From Betaproteobacteria bacterium (GTDB lineage: Bacteria > Pseudomonadota > Gammaproteobacteria > Burkholderiales > SG8-39), in contig JAABRB010000090.1 of the NCBI GenBank assembly GCA_011391185.1, positions 1 to 10,645 on the forward strand: a stretch of DNA of 10,645 nt. The letters are read 5' to 3'. This document shows, piece by piece, positions 1 through 7,011 of the stretch. A model generated the notes under the pieces. The model saw only the letters and a program-made list of their open reading frames with translations. It was not told where the DNA came from and did not search any database. The first letter of the stretch is position 1. Each line of letters starts with the position of its first letter. The translations under genes were made by a program, and so were the position numbers.

Positions 1-912
1 GGGCGACTTGCCGTCCACCCGTGCAAGAAACAGGCCGGGCAGCAGTGCAGCGGTGCGCGCCTCCATGACATCGCGGGGCTCCCAGGCAACTCCCGCAAGA
101 TAGGCTTCGCTGAGCGCGGCGAAGCACTCGAGATACCGATTCTTCCACGACGGCCGCCAGAGGCATTTCAGCAGCAGGTGCTTGAGGCAGAACGCCAGGT
201 CGAACGCGGGGTCGCCGTATACGGCGCACTCGGCATCGAGGAAGACCGGACCCGCCGGCCCGGCAAGGATGTTCTTCGGGCTCACGTCGCCATGCACGAG
301 CGCGAGCTTCGTCACCCGCGTCGTCTCGACGAGCGCAAGCAGCGCGTTACGCACGTCGGAGTGCTTTCCCGCGGCCGCGACCAGATACGCCTCCAGTCGA
401 ATCGGGTAGAAGATGTGGTCGTTCGCGAACCGCGCCGCAATGTCCTGCCGGCGCGCGGTCGCCGCGTGGATGCGGGCGACACGCCTGCCGACCTCTGCGG
501 AAAACGAAACATCGATCGCGCCGTCGCGCAATTGCTCCTTCCACACGGGGTGACTCGCGGGAGCGAGATAGTCCATCGCGAACAGCCCTGCAGCGGGATC
601 CTCCGCCAGCAGGCGCGGAACCGCGCCAGGTACGATCTCCGCGACCACGCGCATCCACTCGGCTTCGGCGTGGTTGCGCTCGACCGGCGCGCGCCAGTCG
701 GCGGCAACTTTCAGCTTCGCAAGCGCACGCTTGACGCAGAAAATGCGCCCACCCGCGTCGACGCGGACGATGTCCGATGAGACGCCGCCGGCGAGCGCTT
801 CGATCGCCAGCGGCTCGCCCGCACGTACGATGCCGAGTTGAACGAGCGACGCATCGAGCGAGGTCGCTGCGCTACCGCGCAGCGACCCCTCTGCAGCCGG
901 GTCACGCGGCAG
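1..912 (-). CDS. APH/choline-kinase-fold phosphotransferase (3' end outside window)
   Basis: Small-molecule kinase of the aminoglycoside phosphotransferase superfamily. The 304 codons visible are open to the window edge, so the C-terminus is missing. Numbered from the proposed start, I see a possible N-lobe ATP-binding lysine in CVKRAL (K61), the catalytic loop HGDVSPKN (H207, D209, N214) and the metal-binding FLDAE (D226). Families with this fold phosphorylate aminoglycosides, choline, homoserine, methylthioribose or other alcohols. Nothing here identifies the substrate, and a resistance role is not implied. The frame has no ATG, GTG or TTG before the N-lobe lysine. The best start is a CTG at 912-910, six bases after a strong AGAAGGAGG, which makes the gene overlap the end of the dioxygenase gene by 11 bases. 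Translational coupling is therefore likely. It is probably the last or a late gene of the corrinoid methyltransferase operon. The family call is firm; the start and substrate are not. Confidence 0.85.
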   Translation of the reverse strand, partial: MPRDPAAEGSLRGSAATSLDASLVQLGIVRAGEPLAIEALAGGVSSDIVRVDAGGRIFCVKRALAKLKVAADWRAPVERNHAEAEWMRVVAEIVPGAVPRLLAEDPAAGLFAMDYLAPASHPVWKEQLRDGAIDVSFSAEVGRRVARIHAATARRQDIAARFANDHIFYPIRLEAYLVAAAGKHSDVRNALLALVETTRVTKLALVHGDVSPKNILAGPAGPVFLDAECAVYGDPAFDLAFCLKHLLLKCLWRPSWKNRYLECFAALSEAYLAGVAWEPRDVMEARTAALLPGLFLARVDGKSP

Positions 913-1801
913 CGCGATCCTCCTTCTGCTGCAGGGCGAAAATCGACGTATAGCCGCCCGACCAGTCGGGCGGCATGAGACAGGGGACCGGGTCGTGATG
1001 CGCCCACTCCGCACGCTTGCCGCGGATGATCGCCTGGTCCTTCGACGAGCGGATCGGGTTAACCGTGTAGGGGAGTGCGTCTGCAGAGCTCAATGTGTAC
1101 AGCAGCAGCGGCCGCCCGAGATCCGACAGGTTGCGTGCGGAGTAGTGCAGCGTCCGGCAGTTGTGCAGCGTGAGCGAGCCGGCCAAGCCGGGCAGCGCCA
1201 CCGCTTTCGAGGTGTCGAGCCTGGCCGAATCCTCGTCGCGCAGGCAGCCGATCCACTTGCCGTCGTGATCGTACTGCGTCGGCATCGGATCGATCAGGTG
1301 GCTCCTCGGCAGGACCTGCAGAGGTCCCTGGTCCGTTCCGCAGTCGTACAGGTAGGTCCCGACCGTGAGCGGCGAGTAGTTCGTGTGCGGCCAGAACGAG
1401 ATGTCGTAGTGCCACTTCACCTCTTCGCCGCCCTGCGCCCACTTGAAGTTCACCTTCGAATGGTGGAACTTGACGTCCGGCCCGACGAGATCGGCCACGA
1501 TGTCGCCGACGAGCGACTGCGAGATGTAGTCCCAGTAGGCGGGATGCTGGTCGACCGGGGCCGACACCCGACGCAGGCGCGGCGCGTCGGACCGATGGCC
1601 GGGCTCGAGATCCCAGACCGCATCGGACTTGGTCACCTTCCGGCTGCGCTCGATCAGCTCGTCGGTCGCTGCACGCAGGCGCTGGATCCATTCGTCCGGC
1701 AGGACCTTTTCGAGCAGCAGGTAGCCTTCGGTGAAGTAGAACTCGCGCTGTGACTGGGTGAGCACGCGCGGCGAATATGAAAGCACTTGCTCGGGCGTCA
1801 T
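902..1801 (-). CDS. Phytanoyl-CoA dioxygenase (PhyH) family Fe(II)/2-oxoglutarate oxygenase
   Basis: A 299-residue cytosolic oxygenase of the PhyH family, which typically hydroxylates a C-H bond while converting O2 and 2-oxoglutarate to CO2 and succinate. The N-terminus (QREFYFTEGYLLLEKVLP, about 18-35) is the usual PhyH opening. The iron ligands are visible as HYD (H131, D133) and distal H219. R230 lies 11 residues later at the 2-oxoglutarate position, the same spacing as H264/R275 of human phytanoyl-CoA hydroxylase. Length is normal and the active site looks intact. The ATG at 1801 follows AAGGAG by 7 bases. It sits 97 bases after the DUF1638 gene and overlaps the kinase gene, so it appears to be part of the same operon. 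The family also covers small-molecule hydroxylases and demethylating oxygenases, so the substrate is unknown. An O2-requiring enzyme beside corrinoid chemistry is notable. Confidence 0.92.
   Translation of the reverse strand: MTPEQVLSYSPRVLTQSQREFYFTEGYLLLEKVLPDEWIQRLRAATDELIERSRKVTKSDAVWDLEPGHRSDAPRLRRVSAPVDQHPAYWDYISQSLVGDIVADLVGPDVKFHHSKVNFKWAQGGEEVKWHYDISFWPHTNYSPLTVGTYLYDCGTDQGPLQVLPRSHLIDPMPTQYDHDGKWIGCLRDEDSARLDTSKAVALPGLAGSLTLHNCRTLHYSARNLSDLGRPLLLYTLSSADALPYTVNPIRSSKDQAIIRGKRAEWAHHDPVPCLMPPDWSGGYTSIFALQQKEDRAAA
919..927 (-). promoter_or_regulatory. Ribosome binding site supporting a CTG start
   Basis: The minus strand reads AGAAGGAGG inside the last codons of the dioxygenase gene. 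A CTG in the kinase frame follows six bases later. No ATG, GTG or TTG exists in that frame between this site and the conserved N-lobe lysine, so the site decides the start. The only upstream alternative is a GTG about 100 bases inside the dioxygenase gene, which lacks comparable spacing evidence. Confidence 0.5.
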
Positions 1802-1898
1802 GTCATGTCTCCTTGGGTTGCGCGGTCATTTGCGTGATCCGGCGCGCCATCTTCCGCGGTAGCGTAGCGCGCTCCGTCCTGCGAAGCTACTGTTGCGT

Positions 1899-2663
1899 TC
1901 AGCCCGCCTTACCGGAACGCGCCATGAGCTGCGGCGCAGGCTCCCCGCTCTCCATGAAGAGATCCATCGTGATCTCGCCGCCCGGGTCGATCACGACGAA
2001 CTCGTCGTCCACGGCGTTCTCCCTCGCCCCGACCAGCCGTCCTGGCATCCGGACCAGTCCCTCGATCAACGCGGTCGAGCCGAGGGTTTCCTCGCAGACC
2101 ACGCCACCGAACCGCCGGTCCATGAACTCGGCGACCGCTTGCGCCCGCTCCCGGCAGGCATCGAGCTCCTCCTGCGAAAAACCCACCAGGCAGATCTTGC
2201 GATAGTGCTTGTACTTCATCTCGAAGAGGTATTCGGCGGTCTCCGCGTCGAACTGCGCGACGTAATCGTGATAGTCGGCGAGCGGTTCGTCCCGGGCGTC
2301 GATCCATCCCTTGGTCAGATAGTAGGTATTGGGGCTGGCGAAAAACCGCTGCACGTAGCGCTGGTGCGAGCCGAGAAAGATTGCCACGCAATCGTGCGTG
2401 CGCGGGATGATCAGCGTGTGCGGCCCAGATTTCACGCCGACAAGGCCGTTACCGCAGAGTCCGTAACCGATGATCACGGTGCTCGGTTTGCAGATCGCGT
2501 CGATGCGCATCTGCAGCGCCGCGGTGAGCTTCTTCGGTGTGTTGTGCAGCATGATGTCCAGCCAGACGGCGGGCACGTCGTCCGGAAGGCGCTTGCCGAG
2601 GAGATCCTCGAGCACACTGCAGGAAATCACCACGGTCGGGCGGGCGGACGGTCCGGAGTCCAT
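1899..2663 (-). CDS. DUF1638 family protein
   Basis: A 254-residue protein that I recognise as DUF1638, a family of unknown biochemical function often seen beside corrinoid methyltransferase genes. Characteristic blocks are VVISCSVLED (C15), LDIMLHNTP (H40), GYGLCGNGLVGV (C70), PRTHDCVAIFLGS (H90, C92) and NTYYLTKGWID near residues 112-122. The cysteine and histidine set C15, H40, C70, H90 and C92 could form a metal or cofactor site; this is inference. There is no signal peptide or membrane segment. The ATG at 2663 lies 10 bases after the stop of the methylenetetrahydrofolate reductase gene with only a weak purine-rich site (ACGAG) before it, so translation is probably coupled to that gene. 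Its place after the activator and reductase genes points to a role in corrinoid or C1 handling rather than in substrate uptake. Confidence 0.87.
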   Translation of the reverse strand: MDSGPSARPTVVISCSVLEDLLGKRLPDDVPAVWLDIMLHNTPKKLTAALQMRIDAICKPSTVIIGYGLCGNGLVGVKSGPHTLIIPRTHDCVAIFLGSHQRYVQRFFASPNTYYLTKGWIDARDEPLADYHDYVAQFDAETAEYLFEMKYKHYRKICLVGFSQEELDACRERAQAVAEFMDRRFGGVVCEETLGSTALIEGLVRMPGRLVGARENAVDDEFVVIDPGGEITMDLFMESGEPAPQLMARSGKAG

Positions 2664-2673
2664 CTCGTCGTGC

Positions 2674-4101
2674 CTAGACGAGGGCGGCGAGCGCCCGCTG
2701 CCCGCCGGAAAATAACGGCGTCCGACCGCTCAGGACACCCGACTCGGCGACGATTGACGGCACGAGCAGCTCCTGCTTCGCCGCCATGACGTGCACGCCG
2801 GAAACGCCAGGGATCTCCCGGATCTGCCGGATCAGCTCGATGCAGATGCGCCGGCCCTCCTCGCGCGGGTCGGCAGCGCGCTCGAGCCGGGCCACGATTG
2901 CGTCCGGGATGTGCACGCCGGGCACCTTGGTGCGCAGCCAGCGCGCAATCTTGGCGGACCCGACCGGCCCGACGCCGACCAGGATGCGCACCTGCTCGTG
3001 CAGCCCCGCATCGCGAATCTTCTCCATGTACAGCTGCAGCCGTTCGAGATCGAAGCAATACTGCGTCTGGACGAATTGCGCGCCCGCCGCGATCTTCTTC
3101 TGCAACCGCACCACGCGGGCGTCCAACGGCGGGGCAAAGGGATTGTCGGCAGCGCCGAGGAAGAGGCATGGCGCCGCCGCGAGCTTGCGCCCCGAAAGAT
3201 AACGCCCCTCGTCGCGCATCGTGCGCACGGTCGCGAGCAGCGAAACCGCGTCAAGATCGCCCACGTGCTTCGCGCCCGGATGGTCGCCGTTCGCGACGTT
3301 GTCTCCGGTCAGGCAGACCACGTTGCGAACGCCGAGCGCGGCGGCGCCGAGGATGTCGCCCTGGATGGCGATGCGATTGCGGTCGCGGCAGGAAACCTGC
3401 ATCACCGGCTCGCAGCCGGCCTGCAGCAAGAGCACCGACACGCCCAGGCTGGACATGTGGCAGTTCGCGCCGGACGCATCGGTCACATTCAGCGCGTCGA
3501 CGCTTCCGGCGAATGGCGCGAGCCGCGCTTGCACATCCGCCGGGTCGGCGGAGTCGGGTGGCGCGAACTCGGCCGTGACGACGAACGCGCCGGTCGCCAG
3601 CAGCCGCCCCAGCGCACTGGCAGCGGGGCGCAGCGCGGCCGGAACCGGATCTCCACTGGCGTCCTCGCCGGTTATCAACCGCAACCAGCTCGAGCTTCCC
3701 GCGAAGTTGTGCTCCACCGGCGGATTCGGTGCCGCGGACAGCTCGCGCCCGGACATCAGCTGGCTGCCGCGCCAACCTTCGACCCATACGCAGCGCATGT
3801 CCGGATGCACCTCGCAGGTGCCGTCGGCGCGCACGCCGCCACACGGCCCGTTGCGCACCTGCTTCGGGCAGTTCATCGGGCACGACATGCCGGTGTCCGA
3901 CAGCGAGCAGCGGCCGCACATCTTGCAGTCGAAGAGGAACCCCTTGATCACACGCTCGGCGCCCGCCATCGGCCGCTCGAGCCGCTCGAGGCCAATCGCG
4001 CGCGCCACGGGCAGCATGGCGCGCAGGATCCGCGCGAGCGCCCGATAGGCGCGCTCGAGCAGCCCGGCGTGCCGTACGGCCCATTTGCGCATCACGAGCA
4101 T
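2674..4101 (-). CDS. metF: Fused MetV-MetF methylenetetrahydrofolate reductase
   Basis: A 475-residue two-domain protein. Residues about 55-110 form a cysteine-rich MetV-like domain (Pfam 'methylene-tetrahydrofolate reductase C-terminal', here at the N-terminus) with C59, C62, C65, C74, C78, C87, C96 and C104, likely iron-sulfur or zinc ligands. Residues about 171-475 are a MetF TIM barrel with the catalytic glutamate in VTAEFAPP (E178), LTGDN (D267) and VQTQYCFD (Q345, Q347). MetF interconverts methylene- and methyl-tetrahydrofolate using FAD. In this context it probably runs oxidatively, taking methyl-tetrahydrofolate from the methyltransferase to methylene-tetrahydrofolate, as proposed for MetF2 of aerobic chloromethane degraders. 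The electron partner is not evident: NADH, ferredoxin and flavoprotein are all possible. The ATG at 4101 follows GGAG by 7 bases and lies 15 bases after the activator gene. A second ATG at codon 4 is a possible alternative start. Confidence 0.93.
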   Translation of the reverse strand: MLVMRKWAVRHAGLLERAYRALARILRAMLPVARAIGLERLERPMAGAERVIKGFLFDCKMCGRCSLSDTGMSCPMNCPKQVRNGPCGGVRADGTCEVHPDMRCVWVEGWRGSQLMSGRELSAAPNPPVEHNFAGSSSWLRLITGEDASGDPVPAALRPAASALGRLLATGAFVVTAEFAPPDSADPADVQARLAPFAGSVDALNVTDASGANCHMSSLGVSVLLLQAGCEPVMQVSCRDRNRIAIQGDILGAAALGVRNVVCLTGDNVANGDHPGAKHVGDLDAVSLLATVRTMRDEGRYLSGRKLAAAPCLFLGAADNPFAPPLDARVVRLQKKIAAGAQFVQTQYCFDLERLQLYMEKIRDAGLHEQVRILVGVGPVGSAKIARWLRTKVPGVHIPDAIVARLERAADPREEGRRICIELIRQIREIPGVSGVHVMAAKQELLVPSIVAESGVLSGRTPLFSGGQRALAALV

Positions 4102-4116
4102 CGCGTCTTCTCCATC

Positions 4117-6000
4117 CTAGGCCGTCTCGAACGCCGCCGGCGAAGGTGCGAGTGCGGTGTGCGTCACGAAGAGGTCCTGAAAGTCCGCGCGCGTCGTCAG
4201 CTCGAGCACCCGTATCTTGCGGGCAAGCGTTGCGGCGCGCCGGCGATGATTGCGGTTGAAGAGCGCCATCCGCGCGCCGTCGCCTGCGGCGTTGCCGATC
4301 GAGCGAATGCGCTCGACCGGCACCGGCGGAACCAGGCCGATTCTCACGATGTCATCCGGCTCCAGATGATTGCCGAACGTACCGGCGAGATAGATCCGGT
4401 CGATCTCGGTGACGCCCCGTTCCGCGAGCAGGATCTCGATGCCCGCTCGCAGGGCCGACTTGCCGAGCTGGACGCTCCGCACGTCCTGCTGGGTGAGGAC
4501 GATGTCACGCCCCGTCCTCGCGTACGGCGCGGTGACGAGCACGAGTTCCTCGGCGCGTCCGCGCGCGGTGCCGCGCAACTGCGGATGTCGATCCGGGTCG
4601 GCAAGCGCGCCATCTTCTCCGATCAAACCACTCGCCACCAGCGCAGCGACGCCCGAGATCACGCCGGAGCCGCACAGGCCGACCGGTCGCGGGTCGCCCG
4701 TGCCGTTCTCTTCGCGGATCGCCGCCCAGCGAACGCGACCGCCCGGTGCCACCCACACCCGCTCGATCGCCCCTGCGGCCGCGCGCACGCCACAGCGAAT
4801 GTGTGCGCCTTCGTAGACCGGACCGGTCGCGCAGGAGGTCGCGGTGAGCTCGCCGTTGTGCGCCAGGACGACCTCGCCGTTCGTGCCGACGTCGACGAGC
4901 AGGTGCGTCCCGCGGTAGAACTCGGGACCCCGCGTCAGCACGGCGGCGAGCGTGTCGCCCCCGATGTAGCCGGCGATCGACGGGAAGACGAATACCCGCG
5001 CGCGCGGCAGCACGCGCAGCCCCAGTTGTCCGGCGTCGATCTCCACCCCCGCGGCCCACACCGGGACGTAGGGCCCGCGTCCGAGCGGCTCCGGATTCAC
5101 CCCGAGCAGGATGTGCTGCATCGTCGGATTGCCGACCGCCACCGCGTCCACGATATCGAGCGGCGAGATTCCGGCTTCGCCCGCAGTCTCCTCGACCAGG
5201 CGGTTGAGCTCCGCCACGAGCAGGCCGCGCATCTCCGCGAGCGCCTCGGGATCCTTCTGGATGTGCGTCATGCGCGAGATGACGTCCTCGCCATAGATCG
5301 CCTGGGGATTGCCCGCAGTGCGCATACCGACGATCTCGCCGCGGGCAAGGTCGCACAGGAACGCAACGATCGACGTAGTGCCGATGTCGATCGCGACGCC
5401 GTAGAGCGCATCTACGCGCCCGGGCAGAAGACCGAGGACGCGGCGCTCCCGGAACAGGGTCGCCGTCACTTCCCGGACGGTGTCGAAGCCGGGCCGTGCG
5501 GAGTACTCGGCGACCGCCTCGACCGGCAGCTCGACGGACTTGCGGCCTGCAGCGCGCGCGATCGCCGCCTGCAACCGGTCGGCGAGCGGGAGCAGCGGCT
5601 CGGAATACGGACCCGGCACGTCCGCGTGCACCCGCGCGACGATCGGGCGCGGCGCGACATGCGTGACGGTATACGGCTTGCGCGGCGCGCTGCGCACTGC
5701 CTGGCTCTCCGGCGGCACCGAGAGCGTCACGTCGGCGCTGATGTCGCAGAGGCACGCCAGCCGGAAACCCGAATGCTCGCTGCCGGTCGGGAGGAGCGCC
5801 TGCTCCTCGGCGGACAGCGGCGTCAGGGCATCGGGACTGGTTGCGGTCGCGTCCACTTCCACCAGGCAGCTGCCGCACTTGCCGCGTCCGCCGCACACCG
5901 ACTTGATCCCCACCCCGGCCTTCCATGCCGCCGTGAGCAGCCGCTCGCCCGGCCGGACATCGACCGTGCGCGAATCGGGATGAAAGGTCACGCGCGGCAT
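4117..6000 (-). CDS. Reductive activator of corrinoid proteins (RACo type, 2Fe-2S plus ASKHA ATPase)
   Basis: A 627-residue ATP-dependent activator that reduces inactive Co(II) corrinoid back to Co(I). The N-terminal domain is a plant-type ferredoxin with C36-X5-C42-X2-C45-X37-C83, the classic [2Fe-2S] spacing. A linker and middle domain follow. The ASKHA nucleotide-binding fold then shows DIGTTS (D205), DVGTNGE (about 370-376) and GLCGSG (about 441-446). The C-terminal region has AGTFGNHLEPDD and SIGNAAGDGA, typical of the DUF4445/RACo C-terminal domain. This layout matches RACo of Carboxydothermus and the Acetobacterium activating enzyme, not archaeal RamA, whose C-terminal ferredoxin domain binds [4Fe-4S] clusters. 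The ATG at 6000 follows AGGGA by about 5-6 bases and lies 30 bases after the methyl-tetrahydrofolate methyltransferase gene. Its presence shows that the corrinoid protein works through Co(I), which is prone to accidental oxidation. Confidence 0.94.
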   Translation of the reverse strand: MPRVTFHPDSRTVDVRPGERLLTAAWKAGVGIKSVCGGRGKCGSCLVEVDATATSPDALTPLSAEEQALLPTGSEHSGFRLACLCDISADVTLSVPPESQAVRSAPRKPYTVTHVAPRPIVARVHADVPGPYSEPLLPLADRLQAAIARAAGRKSVELPVEAVAEYSARPGFDTVREVTATLFRERRVLGLLPGRVDALYGVAIDIGTTSIVAFLCDLARGEIVGMRTAGNPQAIYGEDVISRMTHIQKDPEALAEMRGLLVAELNRLVEETAGEAGISPLDIVDAVAVGNPTMQHILLGVNPEPLGRGPYVPVWAAGVEIDAGQLGLRVLPRARVFVFPSIAGYIGGDTLAAVLTRGPEFYRGTHLLVDVGTNGEVVLAHNGELTATSCATGPVYEGAHIRCGVRAAAGAIERVWVAPGGRVRWAAIREENGTGDPRPVGLCGSGVISGVAALVASGLIGEDGALADPDRHPQLRGTARGRAEELVLVTAPYARTGRDIVLTQQDVRSVQLGKSALRAGIEILLAERGVTEIDRIYLAGTFGNHLEPDDIVRIGLVPPVPVERIRSIGNAAGDGARMALFNRNHRRRAATLARKIRVLELTTRADFQDLFVTHTALAPSPAAFETA

Positions 6001-6030
6001 GGCAATCCCTGCTTCGTCGAGAGACGCTCC

Positions 6031-6831
6031 TCAGGCGGCGAGGCGCCCCTCCTGGAACGCCTCGATCAATCCCATGCAGTACTCGTCACGCCCGAACACC
6101 GCGCGCGCCGCGTGGATGGCGGACACGAGCTGCGCGTCGGTCGGATCCACGATCGCCGCGTCCATGCCGCGGCTCATTGCGGCAACCAGGAACGTGCGGT
6201 TGATGAGCTTGCGCGCCGGCAGCCCATGCGACACGTTCGTCAGGCCGCAGATGGTGTGCACGCCAGGAAAGCGCGCCATGATCTCGCCGATCGCCTCGAT
6301 CGTCGCCTGCGCCGACTGCGAGTCGGTGCCGAGCGGGAACACCAGCGGATCGACGTAGATGTCGTCGAGCGCGAAGCCGGCGCGCGTGAGGCGCTCGACG
6401 AGTTCGGCCGCAAGCACGACCTTCTCCCCGGCGGTCGCCGCCGGGACACCCTCGCCCTGGCAGAGCGCGATGAGCTTCGCCCGGTGCTCGAGCGCAAGCG
6501 CGAGCACGCGATCGAATCGCTCGCGCTCCAGGTTGATAGAGTTGATCAGCGGCGGCCGGGTCGTCACCTTGGGCAGCGCCGCCGCCAGGGCGGCCGGATC
6601 CGGCGAGTCGAGGCACAGCGGCTTGTCGGTCACCGCTTGCACCGTCTCCACGAGCCACGCGAGCAGCTCGGGCTCGCGCCCCGGGAACGTCCCGCCGTTC
6701 ACGTCGATGTAGTCGGCGCCCGCTGCGTCCTGGGCGCGCGCCTCCCGCTGGATGGCTTCGGCGTCCATCGCCTCGAGCGCCGCCCGAATCGTCTTGCGCG
6801 ACGCATTGATCCGTTCGGCGACGATCAGCAT
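6031..6831 (-). CDS. Methyl-tetrahydrofolate:corrinoid methyltransferase (AcsE/MtvA/CmuB type)
   Basis: A 266-residue pterin-binding TIM barrel of the dihydropteroate synthase-like superfamily. It transfers the methyl group from methylcobalt to tetrahydrofolate (methyltransferase II), or the reverse. Visible family blocks are AERINASRK at the start, YIDVNGGTFPG, CLDSP (D75), LINSIN (N97), YVDPLVFPLG (D161) and GLTNVSHGLPAR (N199). D75, N97, D161 and N199 line up almost number-for-number with D75, N96, D160 and N199 of Moorella AcsE, the pterin-binding and proton-relay residues. I chose the ATG at 6831 because homology begins there and GGGAG lies 8 bases upstream. The frame stays open to 6936, but that extension crosses the palindromes and has no family features. 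It probably receives the methyl group from the corrinoid protein at 8125-8760 and passes methyl-tetrahydrofolate to the MetV-MetF fusion. Confidence 0.93.
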   Translation of the reverse strand: MLIVAERINASRKTIRAALEAMDAEAIQREARAQDAAGADYIDVNGGTFPGREPELLAWLVETVQAVTDKPLCLDSPDPAALAAALPKVTTRPPLINSINLERERFDRVLALALEHRAKLIALCQGEGVPAATAGEKVVLAAELVERLTRAGFALDDIYVDPLVFPLGTDSQSAQATIEAIGEIMARFPGVHTICGLTNVSHGLPARKLINRTFLVAAMSRGMDAAIVDPTDAQLVSAIHAARAVFGRDEYCMGLIEAFQEGRLAA

Positions 6832-6839
6832 GGCGAAAA

Positions 6840-6844
6840 CTCCC
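6840..6844 (-). promoter_or_regulatory. Ribosome binding site deciding the start at 6831
   Basis: The minus strand reads GGGAG eight bases before the ATG at 6831. It supports the internal start over the longer open frame reaching 6936, which would begin inside palindromic DNA. Confidence 0.6.
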
Positions 6845-6890
6845 GGCGGTCCCTCTCTGCAGTCGCGAATCGCACTGACACCGCAGGGCG

Positions 6891-6960
6891 GGGGATACAC
6901 AAGGGGCTTGCCCCTTGTTCGTTCGGGGATATACAAGGGGGAGTCTCCCCCTTGTTCGTA
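6891..6960. repeat. Two tandem palindromic repeats in the operon's only long internal gap
   Basis: Two imperfect direct copies of a roughly 34-base unit of the form GGGGATA(C/T)ACAAGGGG...CCCCTTGTTCGT, starting at 6891 and 6925. Each contains a near-perfect palindrome. Unit 1 (6899-6918) has a 9 bp ACAAGGGGC stem and a TT centre. Unit 2 (6933-6955) has an 11 bp ACAAGGGGGAG stem around one base. They lie in the 180-base gap between the UroD-family methyltransferase stop (7012) and the next start (6831), where every other gap in the core module is 30 bases or less. No T-run follows either hairpin on the minus strand, so they are not clear intrinsic terminators. A REP-like repeat, RNA-stability or processing element, or partial attenuator is possible. 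Confidence 0.8.
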
Positions 6961-7011
6961 CGACCCGGTTTTGTCGTGCAGAACATATTGCGCGATCTCT
7001 CGCGATTGCCT

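Noticed and set aside
178..780. Plus-strand open frame of 200 codons opposite the kinase
   Set aside because: The minus-strand frame has HGDVSPKN and other kinase motifs; the plus frame is an Arg-rich shadow.
995..1753. Plus-strand open frame of 252 codons opposite the PhyH gene
   Set aside because: The minus strand carries an intact PhyH active site; the plus frame has no recognisable family.
1802..1898. Possible internal promoter or small gene between DUF1638 and PhyH
   Set aside because: The 97-base gap shows no convincing -35/-10 pair, hairpin or open frame with a ribosome binding site.
6031..6831. Dihydropteroate synthase (folate synthesis)
   Set aside because: Shares the fold, but D75, N97, D161 and N199 and the GLTNVSHGLP block match methyl-tetrahydrofolate methyltransferases, and the neighbours agree.
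6832..6936. 35-residue N-terminal extension of the methyl-tetrahydrofolate methyltransferase
   Set aside because: It reads through the palindromic repeat, has no family features, and a good ribosome binding site precedes the ATG at 6831, where homology starts.
6891..6960. Rho-independent terminator or short CRISPR array
   Set aside because: No T-run follows the hairpins on the minus strand, and only two palindromic units exist without CRISPR-like spacers or cas genes.
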